Below, one piece after another: positions 25,159-32,893 of a stretch of 45,076 nt of DNA (positions are counted from its first letter, which is position 1; each line of letters opens with the position of its first letter). Both the position numbers and the translations under genes were made by a program. The notes under the pieces were generated by a model that ran no database searches, had not been told where the DNA came from, and saw only the letters and a program-made list of their open reading frames with translations. Origin of the DNA: a virus; the IMG/VR virus record IMGVR_UViG_3300015374_000017, positions 1 to 45,076 of that record. The stretch is one strand, 5' to 3'.

Positions 25159-27125
25159 AACGCATCCTTGAAACAAAACTGGATCACCTCCATAGGATCC
25201 ATGGTCGCTGTCCAAGCTTCACAATCACGCACCCCGAAGCTGACCATGATTTTTCCTGTTTCAGGAAAAAATGCCAGTCCGGCCGCAAACTCGATCTGCC
25301 GGTCGAAAAAATAAAACGGTGGAGAAATCCGCTGCAGGCGCTTGTGATGGTCCCAAAGTACAAAGCGATGTTGGTAATAGCGGCCGGTGTGACCGGGGAT
25401 CTGCCGTGCCTCATGCACGATCGCCATCCAGTGCCGATCAACCTTGATGACTTGCGATCCACCGCTGATGTGGCCAACATCCCACTGCAGAGTGTCACGA
25501 TGAATGTTCTCACCCTGGAGGTTGACCAATGACCCGAGACGATAAACGAAAAACAGGTCATCACCACCCACCCACGGCATCCAGTTTTTCTCATGCCGAC
25601 GATCAGATGGAAGAATTTGTCGCCAATTGTCTCCGTAGCTCCAGCCACCTTCTCCAGGATCAAGTGGCGCTAGAACTTGTTCGCACCATCCTTCGGGGGT
25701 CAACTCCCGAACGGTGGAGAGCGTCCAGAATTGTTGCCGCCATTCAAAGAGACGAGAATCCTCAAACCCCAAAACCAGCGGATAGCTTGCATCCGGCCAG
25801 TTGGATGGGAGTTTGAGTTCTAGCCAACCGTTAAGAGAATCCCAAAGAAAATTGCGAGTGTGAATAGGATAATTACCAGAGACCGTGCCATCGCTGGCCC
25901 GAATCCGGTACGCACCCTCGTCTGTAATCGTGTAATTAACACATCGAACAAGGATCTTTGGTTCTCCGCCATTCTCGATCACCGACGGGTTCGTCGCCAC
26001 ATAGCCGTCGGGCGGCTGGATTGTCAGCTGCTGCGGCTTGAATGACGGCACGTCCTGCACCAGCGGCTGCAGGTACCAGAACAAGTTGCGCCTCGCGAGC
26101 TCACTACCGACGAGCGCCAACTTGTTAGCCTCCTTTGCTGCTGTGCGGCGTTGGCGCTCGTCGTAATAACCGCAGATTGAAAACTCTTCTTTCAGCCCAG
26201 TCTGATGGACATACTCATTAACGAAAAGCTTGTCTCCTGTGGGCACTGGAATTCTACGTCCAGGCTCAGAGAAGAGTAGGCTACTGAAATTTTCCCCTCG
26301 CTCACGATAGAAGCGGGCAAGGTCGTACAGCGTTTCCCCCCGCTGGGGACGCATAGAATAAGCTTTGAGCATCTCCCACACGTAATGAGCATGTTGCCCC
26401 AGTTGTCGATAACACTCTGCAAGACGCATTTGCGCGTACCATCGCTCTTCCTCGTAACCTCCAAGCTCGGTTCGTCGACGATAGTGAACGATGGCATCGT
26501 CAAATCTCCCGGCATCGAAGTACGACTGCGCCAGATAGAAATGATACCGCTCGATCAATCCCGGTCGTGTCTCGACATCGAGTGCAACTTCCAGAAGGGC
26601 AATATCGCGAATAAATTTATCAGCACGATTGGCACCGTCAGCGTGATCAACAAACTCTGCGCCATGTAGTACTCCAAAAGACGGCACATCCAGATACTCA
26701 TGCGTGACCCCTAAATAACCGCCGGTTGCCTGACGACTCAAAAGTCGGCGGTTATAATAGCTCAGAGCTCCCCCCACCTGGCGCATGTCATAAGAAAGCC
26801 CGCGATGACCATTGATCCAGTCCGCCCGCTTAACCCGAAGCTCCATGTCGGCGTCACAGAGCAGGAGGAAGTCCCACTCGAGCTTACTCTCGCGAGCGAC
26901 CCGAAGAGCCTCGTTGCGCGCCTGCGCAAAGTCGACGAACGACGCAAAATGAAGCTCGCACGGTTTCTGGGCCTGCGCGAATAGCGCATGAATGATCTCG
27001 GCAGTCCCATCGGTACTGCCGGTATCCACGATAATCCCGCAATCCACATGCGGTAACAGCGAGCTCACGCAGCGTTCGATCCGCGCTGCCTCGTTCTTGA
27101 CGATCGCGTTCCAGGCAACGCGCAT
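25155..27125 (-). CDS. GT2 glycosyltransferase - TPR - GH130-like propeller fusion
   Basis: A 656-residue, probably bifunctional protein. Residues ~1-170 are a GT2-type transferase: VAWNAIVKNEAARIERCVSSL, IIVDTGSTDGTAEI, and the DAD metal site in FLLLCDADMEL. Residues ~180-270 hold TPR-like helices (RYHFYLAQSYFDAGRFDDAIVHY). Residues ~360-656 look like a five-bladed GH130/GH43-type propeller: GFEDSRLF, NWMPWVGGDDLFFVY, GGSQVIKV...AIVHEARQ, and EFAAGLAFFPETGKIMVSFGVRD. The ATG at 27125 overlaps the upstream TGA (TGATG). Likely job: adding or trimming sugars on a virion or host glycan; substrate unknown. Confidence 0.7.
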   Translation of the reverse strand: MRVAWNAIVKNEAARIERCVSSLLPHVDCGIIVDTGSTDGTAEIIHALFAQAQKPCELHFASFVDFAQARNEALRVARESKLEWDFLLLCDADMELRVKRADWINGHRGLSYDMRQVGGALSYYNRRLLSRQATGGYLGVTHEYLDVPSFGVLHGAEFVDHADGANRADKFIRDIALLEVALDVETRPGLIERYHFYLAQSYFDAGRFDDAIVHYRRRTELGGYEEERWYAQMRLAECYRQLGQHAHYVWEMLKAYSMRPQRGETLYDLARFYRERGENFSSLLFSEPGRRIPVPTGDKLFVNEYVHQTGLKEEFSICGYYDERQRRTAAKEANKLALVGSELARRNLFWYLQPLVQDVPSFKPQQLTIQPPDGYVATNPSVIENGGEPKILVRCVNYTITDEGAYRIRASDGTVSGNYPIHTRNFLWDSLNGWLELKLPSNWPDASYPLVLGFEDSRLFEWRQQFWTLSTVRELTPEGWCEQVLAPLDPGEGGWSYGDNWRQILPSDRRHEKNWMPWVGGDDLFFVYRLGSLVNLQGENIHRDTLQWDVGHISGGSQVIKVDRHWMAIVHEARQIPGHTGRYYQHRFVLWDHHKRLQRISPPFYFFDRQIEFAAGLAFFPETGKIMVSFGVRDCEAWTATMDPMEVIQFCFKDAL

Positions 27126-27334
27126 CAAAGCCCAGCGCCGGTCGCCCCCGACGGACCGGTCCCGCCTGTGACACCCGTAGTCGCCAGCGTGGTGTCGGCC
27201 CCGAGAACTTGAAATTCCTCGCCTGGACCCTCGCTCGCCACCAGGTTGGCGATCGCCTGGGCGCGCGAGTTGGCCACCACCTGGTAGGTCACCACCGGTC
27301 CGAGCTTGCGCGCCTGGATGTAAAACGTCGCCAT
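27125..27334 (-). CDS. Small protein with Gly-X-Thr tail, paralogue B
   Basis: A 69-residue protein. An ordered start (ATFYIQARKLGPVVTYQVVAN...QAIANLVASEGPGEEFQVLGAD) is followed by a short collagen-like tail (TTGVTGGTGPSGATGAGL). The ordered part matches its upstream neighbour (FYLKIRR..., YQHAIQAVL..., GESIEVMDTE). GGGGAGG precedes the ATG. The tail's Gly-X-Thr triplets are like those of the fibre stalks, so it may be a capping, decoration or assembly partner. Function unknown. Confidence 0.7.
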   Translation of the reverse strand: MATFYIQARKLGPVVTYQVVANSRAQAIANLVASEGPGEEFQVLGADTTLATTGVTGGTGPSGATGAGL

Positions 27335-27336
27335 CG

Positions 27337-27564
27337 CTACCTCCCCATTGCGCCAGTCGAACCGGTCGAACCCGTCGAACCCGTCGAACCCGACGTCCCG
27401 GGCGGTGCCGCCGCCGGCACTGGCTCGGTATCCATCACCTCGATCGACTCGCCGGGAGCAGCACTGTCGAGCACCGCCTGGATGGCGTGCTGGTAGGTCT
27501 CGCCCGACGCCTGCACGATCTCGATCGGCATGGTCCTGCGGATCTTCAGATAGAAATCAGGCAT
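27337..27564 (-). CDS. Small protein with Gly-Ser-Thr tail, paralogue A
   Basis: A 75-residue protein beginning PDFYLKIRRTMPIEIVQASG, with YQHAIQAVLDSAAPGESIEVMD, then Pro/Ala, then four GST triplets (GSTGSTGSTGSTG). It is paralogous to the next gene. A strong AGAGGAGG Shine-Dalgarno lies before the ATG. The two tails suggest the pair were built from one ancestor by swapping short collagen-like ends. No family recognised. Confidence 0.7.
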   Translation of the reverse strand: MPDFYLKIRRTMPIEIVQASGETYQHAIQAVLDSAAPGESIEVMDTEPVPAAAPPGTSGSTGSTGSTGSTGAMGR

Positions 27565-27579
27565 CTAGCCCTCCTCTGG

Positions 27580-29889
27580 TTAACCTGGTCCGCCCTGGAT
27601 CGGCGGCGGCCGCATCCCTGGCTGCATCGGCCGGCGCTGCAACCCGACCACGTTGCCGGGGAGCGCCTGCTGGTTCGACATCGGCGTAGGCTGGTTGCCT
27701 TGGGCTTGGCGAGCTCCCTCAGCCATGTTTCCGGGCGGTCCGGGAGGGGCACTAGGGGGACCACCGCCTGGGCCGCCAGGGGGCGCTCCTAAGCCCGGTG
27801 AGCCTCCCGGCGCTTCCTCACCCGGCATCGCGGCATGTGAGGCAAGGAACCCGGCGGTGAGCTCGGACGCGATCTTCTGCACCCCCAGTTCGACACCAGC
27901 CTGAATGCCCTCGTCGACCTTCTGGCTGATCGCCTTGTTCTGCTCGTTCTGCTCCTGCTTCTCCTGCTTCTTGGCCAGCACCTCGTCGGACGGCACCCCC
28001 TCCTCGCCCTCGAGACCGATGGTCTGCGACACCGAACGCAGCACCACGCCGCGGCCCTTGATCCCCATGATGCCAAGATCGACCGGGTTGTTGGTGTGCT
28101 GCAGGAACTCCAGCTGCCTCTGTCTCTGCGTCTCGCGCTGGACCGCGACGTTGACGCCCTGGACGTAGATGTCCTCTTGGCCAGTGAGCGCGCCGGAGGT
28201 GTCGGTGAGCAGCACCAGGTCGGACAGTTGCTCGAGCGCGACCTCGAAAATGTCGCGGTCAATATTGGCGGCAACGGTCTGCAGGATCTTGCTCGCGTTG
28301 CCCATCAACATCGCGAGCCCGGATGCCGTGCGTCCCGCGCCGCCCGACGCCTGACCGCCGATATACTTCGGGATCGCCGACACGTCATCGGATAGTTCGA
28401 CGAGCGCCTTGAAGACCGTCAGTAACTCCTGGGCATTGCTCTGCGGCTGGAAGAACTCGACCGGCGGCTTGGCATTGTTGCCAACCGGATCGTCGGTGAC
28501 ATGCCAGCGTTTCCAGGGATAGAGCTCGTCGACGTTATCCTCCGGCCTGCACCTGCTGTCATTGATCACCACCTGCGGTCCGCTGGAGATACTCATGTTG
28601 TTGACGAGCGAGCGCAGCGTGGAGTTGGCGGCGTCCTGCAGGTCAGCGATCAGATCGATCAGCGAATTGCCGACCACGGTTCCAGGCACTTTTTCGAACG
28701 AGGTAATGAAGTAGTTGTGCCGTGCCCGGGGCGATGGCGATAGGTTGGCCTTGATAACGTGGCTGCCGATGCAATAGGCGTCGATGTGGTAGTCGCGGAT
28801 CGGGTCGGAGATCCCGGGCATGCCGTACTCTTGCAGGATCTCGCCTTGGACGTTGCCGTGGAACTCCATTTGGGTGATAAGGCCAGACCGGTTCCATGCA
28901 GGGTTCTCCCGGTTCTCGAGCACAGCCCGCTCGGCGTCGGTGGTGTCCCAGTTGTCATAGAGCCCACCGCGGCCGTACTCAGTCAGCACGGCGCGCACCT
29001 CGTCCTGATTGAAACCGGGCAGGTCGAGCATGTCGTTGAGCTCGGTGCGGGTGAGGTTGGACTTCTCGATCACCGCGGCGTTCGCGATGTCGCTCACCCC
29101 GGGAGTGAACCAGATGTCGAACGGCGACACCCGGTCCCACATCATCACCGGGTTCTGCTTGATGGTCGGCTTGCTGTTCTCCCACACGATCTCCGGGATG
29201 AGCTTGACGGTGGGGCCTTTGAGCACGGCGAAGGGGAAGATCGGCAAGTCGACGATGAACTCGGCGAGCGCGTGGTAGAACATGCCGTTGCGCAGGAACT
29301 CCTCGACCTTGTCCTCGGACTCCTTGGCCTGCTTCTGCGCCAGCGTGCGGGCGGCGTCCTCCGCCGACTCCATCAGCGCCAGCCGGCGGGTGCGCAGGGC
29401 GTCCTCCGGCGGCGGCTGCCCGGTGGCCTGCTGCACCATCTGCTGCTCATGCTGCATCAGCTGGTTGATCTTCTGGATGATCTCGTCCGGCACGTCGGGA
29501 TCGGCGGGAGGACGGATCGCCCAAGGTCGGTCGGCTCCGAGATAGACATCGCGCAACAGGGAGGACGCTGCCCGACATTTTTGCGCAGACAGACGCGCAT
29601 AGATCTCGGAGCCGCCGAACTTTTTCACCTCCTGCATCTTGTTCGGCGAATACTGGCCGTTGAACGTCCGCATGGCCTCGAGCAAACGATTGCTCCAACC
29701 AGCCGCGGTGTTGCGGTGGTTGCGGAAGATCTCGAACTGACTCTTGATGTAGCCGACCAGCTGCGGCGGAGCCGCGACCGGCGGGGCTGCTGCCGCCGCC
29801 CGCGCCTGCTCCTCCGCCAGCAATTGTGCCTCCAACATCGCTGGAGGCACCACCCGCAATACGCCCTGGGGGCCGAATCCGTCTGCCAT
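27580..29889 (-). CDS. Portal protein
   Basis: A 769-residue protein with the layout of podovirus portal proteins, the dodecameric ring at the capsid vertex through which DNA enters and leaves. Visible features: WSNRLLEAMRTFNGQYSPNK near 65-85, EIYARLSAQKCRAASSLLRDVYLG near 95, and PFDIWFTPGVSDIANAAVIEK near 245. Later come YFITSFEKVPGTVVGNSLIDLIADLQDAANS near 405 and ASGLAMLMGNASKI near 530. The C-terminal ~150 residues are Gln/Gly/Pro-rich and disordered. It faces the terminase genes. A CtrA-type box lies 22 nt upstream and no Shine-Dalgarno is visible, so a leaderless or near-leaderless transcript is possible. Confidence 0.9.
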   Translation of the reverse strand: MADGFGPQGVLRVVPPAMLEAQLLAEEQARAAAAAPPVAAPPQLVGYIKSQFEIFRNHRNTAAGWSNRLLEAMRTFNGQYSPNKMQEVKKFGGSEIYARLSAQKCRAASSLLRDVYLGADRPWAIRPPADPDVPDEIIQKINQLMQHEQQMVQQATGQPPPEDALRTRRLALMESAEDAARTLAQKQAKESEDKVEEFLRNGMFYHALAEFIVDLPIFPFAVLKGPTVKLIPEIVWENSKPTIKQNPVMMWDRVSPFDIWFTPGVSDIANAAVIEKSNLTRTELNDMLDLPGFNQDEVRAVLTEYGRGGLYDNWDTTDAERAVLENRENPAWNRSGLITQMEFHGNVQGEILQEYGMPGISDPIRDYHIDAYCIGSHVIKANLSPSPRARHNYFITSFEKVPGTVVGNSLIDLIADLQDAANSTLRSLVNNMSISSGPQVVINDSRCRPEDNVDELYPWKRWHVTDDPVGNNAKPPVEFFQPQSNAQELLTVFKALVELSDDVSAIPKYIGGQASGGAGRTASGLAMLMGNASKILQTVAANIDRDIFEVALEQLSDLVLLTDTSGALTGQEDIYVQGVNVAVQRETQRQRQLEFLQHTNNPVDLGIMGIKGRGVVLRSVSQTIGLEGEEGVPSDEVLAKKQEKQEQNEQNKAISQKVDEGIQAGVELGVQKIASELTAGFLASHAAMPGEEAPGGSPGLGAPPGGPGGGPPSAPPGPPGNMAEGARQAQGNQPTPMSNQQALPGNVVGLQRRPMQPGMRPPPIQGGPG

Positions 29890-29911
29890 GGAACACGAGT
29901 AGCGGACAAAC

Positions 29912-29928
29912 CTTAAGAAAATCTTAAG
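29912..29928. promoter_or_regulatory. CtrA-type box 4 in the divergent portal/terminase promoter region
   Basis: CTTAAGAAAATCTTAAG. It lies 22 nt before the portal ATG on the minus strand and 23 nt before the ATG at 29952 on the plus strand. One box could thus serve both late arms. The distances are short for a CtrA-type site overlapping a -35 element, so any transcripts would have very short leaders. Confidence 0.7.
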
Positions 29929-29951
29929 ACTTGCTCGCTAGCTTCCCGGGC

Positions 29952-30494
29952 ATGACCGATCTCGATGAAACCACCATGGCCGCGCTGGCGCGTGACCTTG
30001 TGCTCAATATCCGCAGCTACAAAGAGACCTTTGCGGAGTTTGGAATCGACGAAAATGACTACCAACGGATTGAAAAGAATGAGTTCTTCCGCAAGGTCCG
30101 CGAGCAGCTGATCGCCGAGTGGAACGCGATCGGATCGACCGAAGAGCGCATCCGCTTCCAGAACCTGGCCTACTTCGAAAAGCTCGGCCCGGTGATCGCC
30201 CGCCGCGCCATGCAGCCGGACGCCAATCTGTCGGCATCGACCGATGTCGCCAAGGTGGTGATGCGCGCCGCCGGCATCGGTGAGGACAAGGGCGACAAGC
30301 CTTCCAACGAACGCTTTGTCATCACCATCAACCTCGGCGGCGAGAGTGAAACCTACGACAAGGCGATCGACATCACCCCCGACGATCCCCCGCGCGGGAA
30401 ACAGCAAGAGCTCGCACGCGAGCGCGAGATGCAGACCCCACGCAAGCGTAGGACGCGCAAGCAGCTGCCTGACCTGGTGCTGAAAAATGAGTGA
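29952..30494 (+). CDS. Putative small terminase subunit
   Basis: A 180-residue protein, helical at the N-terminus (TTMAALARDLVLNIRSYKETFAEFGIDENDYQRIEKNEFFRKVREQL) with a helix-turn-helix-like pattern. A short beta segment (RFVITINLGGESETY) and a basic C-terminus (RKRRTRKQLPD) follow. It lies just upstream of the large terminase, in the order usual for the DNA-recognition subunit. A TTG at 29931 would add seven residues; the ATG is preferred although no good Shine-Dalgarno precedes it. Identity is from context and helix pattern only. Confidence 0.6.
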   Translation: MTDLDETTMAALARDLVLNIRSYKETFAEFGIDENDYQRIEKNEFFRKVREQLIAEWNAIGSTEERIRFQNLAYFEKLGPVIARRAMQPDANLSASTDVAKVVMRAAGIGEDKGDKPSNERFVITINLGGESETYDKAIDITPDDPPRGKQQELAREREMQTPRKRRTRKQLPDLVLKNE

Positions 30495-30666
30495 TTACGC
30501 CATTACTTATGCCAACGACGGCAGGTCGCTGGTGCTGCACCGCATCGACTGCCCCGACGTGCGTGCCCAGGCCAAAGCCGGCGAGCCGGTGCTCTCGCTG
30601 TTCGACTGCCAGCGCGAGCCCAAGGAGGGCGAGGTCAAGCGCCACTCCTGCCTGAAAGGGCACTGA
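30487..30666 (+). CDS. Small 59-residue protein between terminase genes
   Basis: Begins SDYAITYANDGRSLVLHRID and ends KRHSCLKGH, with three Cys and several His that could bind a metal (IDCPDV, FDCQRE, SCLKGH). It overlaps the upstream gene by 8 bp and its TGA overlaps the terminase ATG (TGATG). The exact fit between two genes supports it. Function unknown. Confidence 0.7.
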   Translation: MSDYAITYANDGRSLVLHRIDCPDVRAQAKAGEPVLSLFDCQREPKEGEVKRHSCLKGH

Positions 30667-32123
30667 TGGCAGTCATCTACACGGCACCGCCGACGGTCGC
30701 GCGGTTCATGAAGTCGAGCGCGTTCGGCCGCATCATCGCCGGCCCGGTGGGGTCGGGCAAGACCACCGGCTGCGTGATGGAGACGCTGCGGCGCTCGCTC
30801 AGTCAGGCCAAAGCCACCGACGGCTATCGCTACACCCGCTGGGCGTTCGTGCGGCAGACGCTCAAACAACTGAAAGACACCGTGCTCAAAGACGTGCAGT
30901 CCTGGCTGGTGGGCCTGGGCGACTGGAAGGTGTCGGACAACACCTACTACCTCGACTTCGGCGACGTGAAATCAGAGTGGATCTTCGTGCCGCTGGAAAA
31001 TGCCGAAGATCAGGCCCGGTTGCTGTCCATGCAATTGACCGGGGCGTGGCTCTCGGAAGCCATCGAGATGAACTTCGACATATTGGCCCCCGTTTCGGGC
31101 CGTATTGGCCGCTATCCAAGCGGCAATCGCGGTGTCCCGAGCTGGTACGGCATCATTGCCGACACCAACATGCCAGTCGAAATGGGTGAGTGGCATAAAT
31201 TTATGACCGAGCCGCCGCCGAACTGGCAGGTCTTCATCCAGCCAGGCGGCATGTCGCCGGCCGCTGAGAATCTCAATTATCTGCTGCAGACCGAAGAGAC
31301 GAAAGTACTTCCCATCAACCATCCGCTCCGGCTCGCGCAGGGACGCAAGTACTACGAGCAGTTTCTGCAGATGTACGGGAGCGATCACCCGTGGGTACGT
31401 CGGTACGTTGACGCGCAATACGGCGACGACCCTTCTGGCGAAGCTGTCTTTAGAGCGAGCTTCAAGCCATCGTTCCATGTCGTACCCGATACCCTTGTGA
31501 TACCAGGCTATCCACTGATCGTAGGACAGGATTTCGGCCGGAACCCCTGGTCCGTCATAGCGCAAGTCGACCATCTCGGACGGTTGCTGGTTCATGAGGA
31601 AGTCCCCGCTACCAATGTCGGTCTCGAGAAACACGTCGAACAGCAGCTACGGCCCCGCCTGTTCCAAGAGCGTTTCATCGGTTCCAAAGTCATCCTGGTC
31701 GGCGATCCATCGGGCATTTCCAAGGGGACGATCGCCGAGGAGACCAGCTTTGAAGCACTGAAACGCATGGGCCTGCCGTGCTTCCCGGCTCCAACGAACG
31801 ACATCGACCCGCGCTTGCGTGCGGTGGAAGCGTTGCTTGGCAAGCAGGTCAACGGTGGACCGGCGCTGATCATCAACGGCAGCAAGTGCCCGTTCCTGGT
31901 GCGCGCCATGAGCGGCGGCTACCGCTACAAGAAACACAAGGACGGTGGCCTTCGTATCGTCCCTGAGAAGTTCGACAAGGAAGGCTTCTCGCATGTCGCC
32001 GACTGTCTACAATACATCGCCCTGGTGGTCCACGGCGGGCTGGTGCATGAGTTCGCCCGCCGGCTGACCCCGACCCGGCGAACGTATCAGCGCCCGCAGA
32101 TCACCGCCGCGGGATGGACCTGA
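30666..32123 (+). CDS. terL: Terminase large subunit
   Basis: A 485-residue DNA-packaging ATPase and nuclease. The Walker A motif is GPVGSGKTTG (near 26-35). A Walker-B-like segment with catalytic Glu is GAWLSEAIEM (near 126). The RNase H-like nuclease domain begins PLIVGQDFGRNPWSV (near 288; first metal-binding Asp), with further acidic residues at VILVGDPSG (near 345) and HVADCLQY (near 445). It lies opposite the portal, as usual. Start chosen from the TGATG coupling. Confidence 0.9.
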   Translation: MAVIYTAPPTVARFMKSSAFGRIIAGPVGSGKTTGCVMETLRRSLSQAKATDGYRYTRWAFVRQTLKQLKDTVLKDVQSWLVGLGDWKVSDNTYYLDFGDVKSEWIFVPLENAEDQARLLSMQLTGAWLSEAIEMNFDILAPVSGRIGRYPSGNRGVPSWYGIIADTNMPVEMGEWHKFMTEPPPNWQVFIQPGGMSPAAENLNYLLQTEETKVLPINHPLRLAQGRKYYEQFLQMYGSDHPWVRRYVDAQYGDDPSGEAVFRASFKPSFHVVPDTLVIPGYPLIVGQDFGRNPWSVIAQVDHLGRLLVHEEVPATNVGLEKHVEQQLRPRLFQERFIGSKVILVGDPSGISKGTIAEETSFEALKRMGLPCFPAPTNDIDPRLRAVEALLGKQVNGGPALIINGSKCPFLVRAMSGGYRYKKHKDGGLRIVPEKFDKEGFSHVADCLQYIALVVHGGLVHEFARRLTPTRRTYQRPQITAAGWT

Positions 32124-32141
32124 CACCGGCACGCTGCTAGT

Positions 32142-32155
32142 TTGTAATTTTACAA
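32142..32155. promoter_or_regulatory. 14-bp perfect palindrome before the basic-protein gene
   Basis: TTGTAATTTTACAA (TTGTAA-TT-TTACAA) lies between the terminase stop and the Shine-Dalgarno (GGGAGCAG) of the gene at 32168. It could be an operator or the stem of a small hairpin. The sequence differs from both the CtrA-type box and the TTGAC-N4-GTCAA palindrome. Confidence 0.45.
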
Positions 32156-32167
32156 GGGAGCAGCAAC

Positions 32168-32548
32168 ATGAAAAAGCGCAAGAAGTCGGCGACCACCCGC
32201 CGGCCATTGAATAAAAAGACCCTGCGCCGGGTCCGCACCGCCGGCACCGCGGCATCCTCGCGCTACACCGTTGGCGGCAAGCGCAACAAGAAGCGCAAGC
32301 CGGTGAGCGTGGCAAAGACCGCCAAGCGCAAGGCGGTACGCAAGCCGAAACCCACTGCCAGCGTGACAGAGATCGCCGAAGCCACACAGAAGCTGCAGGA
32401 ATACCACGAACCTCGAGTGGACGATCCGGGCGAGCATGTCCGAGTTATTCCCAACAAATCTGACGAGCAACCGGGTGTGCGGGACGTGCAGCCTGTGCTG
32501 CAAGGTGATGACAGTCCCGAACTTCCCGGGGAAACCGAACCCACATAA
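32168..32548 (+). CDS. Highly basic histone H1-like protein
   Basis: A 126-residue protein. Residues 1-65 are extremely Lys/Arg-rich (MKKRKKSATTRRPLNKK, KRNKKRKPVSVAKTAKRKA), with Ala/Pro/Thr spacing like bacterial H1-like tails; the rest is acidic. It could bind phage DNA or nucleic acid in the virion. The last 113 bp overlap the next gene in another frame, an unusually long overlap, so its C-terminus could be shorter in practice. No family was established. Confidence 0.6.
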   Translation: MKKRKKSATTRRPLNKKTLRRVRTAGTAASSRYTVGGKRNKKRKPVSVAKTAKRKAVRKPKPTASVTEIAEATQKLQEYHEPRVDDPGEHVRVIPNKSDEQPGVRDVQPVLQGDDSPELPGETEPT

Positions 32549-32882
32549 GTGGTGCGCCCACGCGCGGCCCGGTAAAGGCTGCAGCATTTACGCGGATCGC
32601 CCGCAGGAATGCCGGGATTTTGCTTGCCTGTGGTTGATCGACGGCCGCATCCCGGACTACTGGTTCCCGAAATGGTCGAAGATCGTGATCGCGCCACATC
32701 TGGCGGAGAAAGAAAAGTACGTCGCCTTCATTGTGGACCCGGCCTATCCAGGAAGGTGGCGGGAAGAACCGTGGTTCAGTGATCTGAAGAAGCTGGCAAA
32801 GGCGGGGATCGACGGGTCGCTGGGGCAAAAATGGACTTCATTCGTTCTTGTCGGAGACGATCGCATTCAAATCGGAGCCTGA
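32436..32882 (+). CDS. YkgJ-like CxxCxxCC cysteine-cluster protein
   Basis: A 148-residue protein with the metal-binding signature CGTCSLCCKV (near 15-24), then WCAHARPGKGCSIYADRPQECRDFACLWL. This is the pattern of the YkgJ family, believed to chelate zinc or iron-sulphur. The catalytic or biological role is unknown even for well-studied members. It overlaps the basic-protein gene by 113 bp; no later start keeps the Cys motif, so the overlap appears genuine. It converges with the regulator gene, 11 bp away. Confidence 0.7.
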   Translation: MSELFPTNLTSNRVCGTCSLCCKVMTVPNFPGKPNPHKWCAHARPGKGCSIYADRPQECRDFACLWLIDGRIPDYWFPKWSKIVIAPHLAEKEKYVAFIVDPAYPGRWREEPWFSDLKKLAKAGIDGSLGQKWTSFVLVGDDRIQIGA

Positions 32883-32893
32883 ATTCCGACCAG

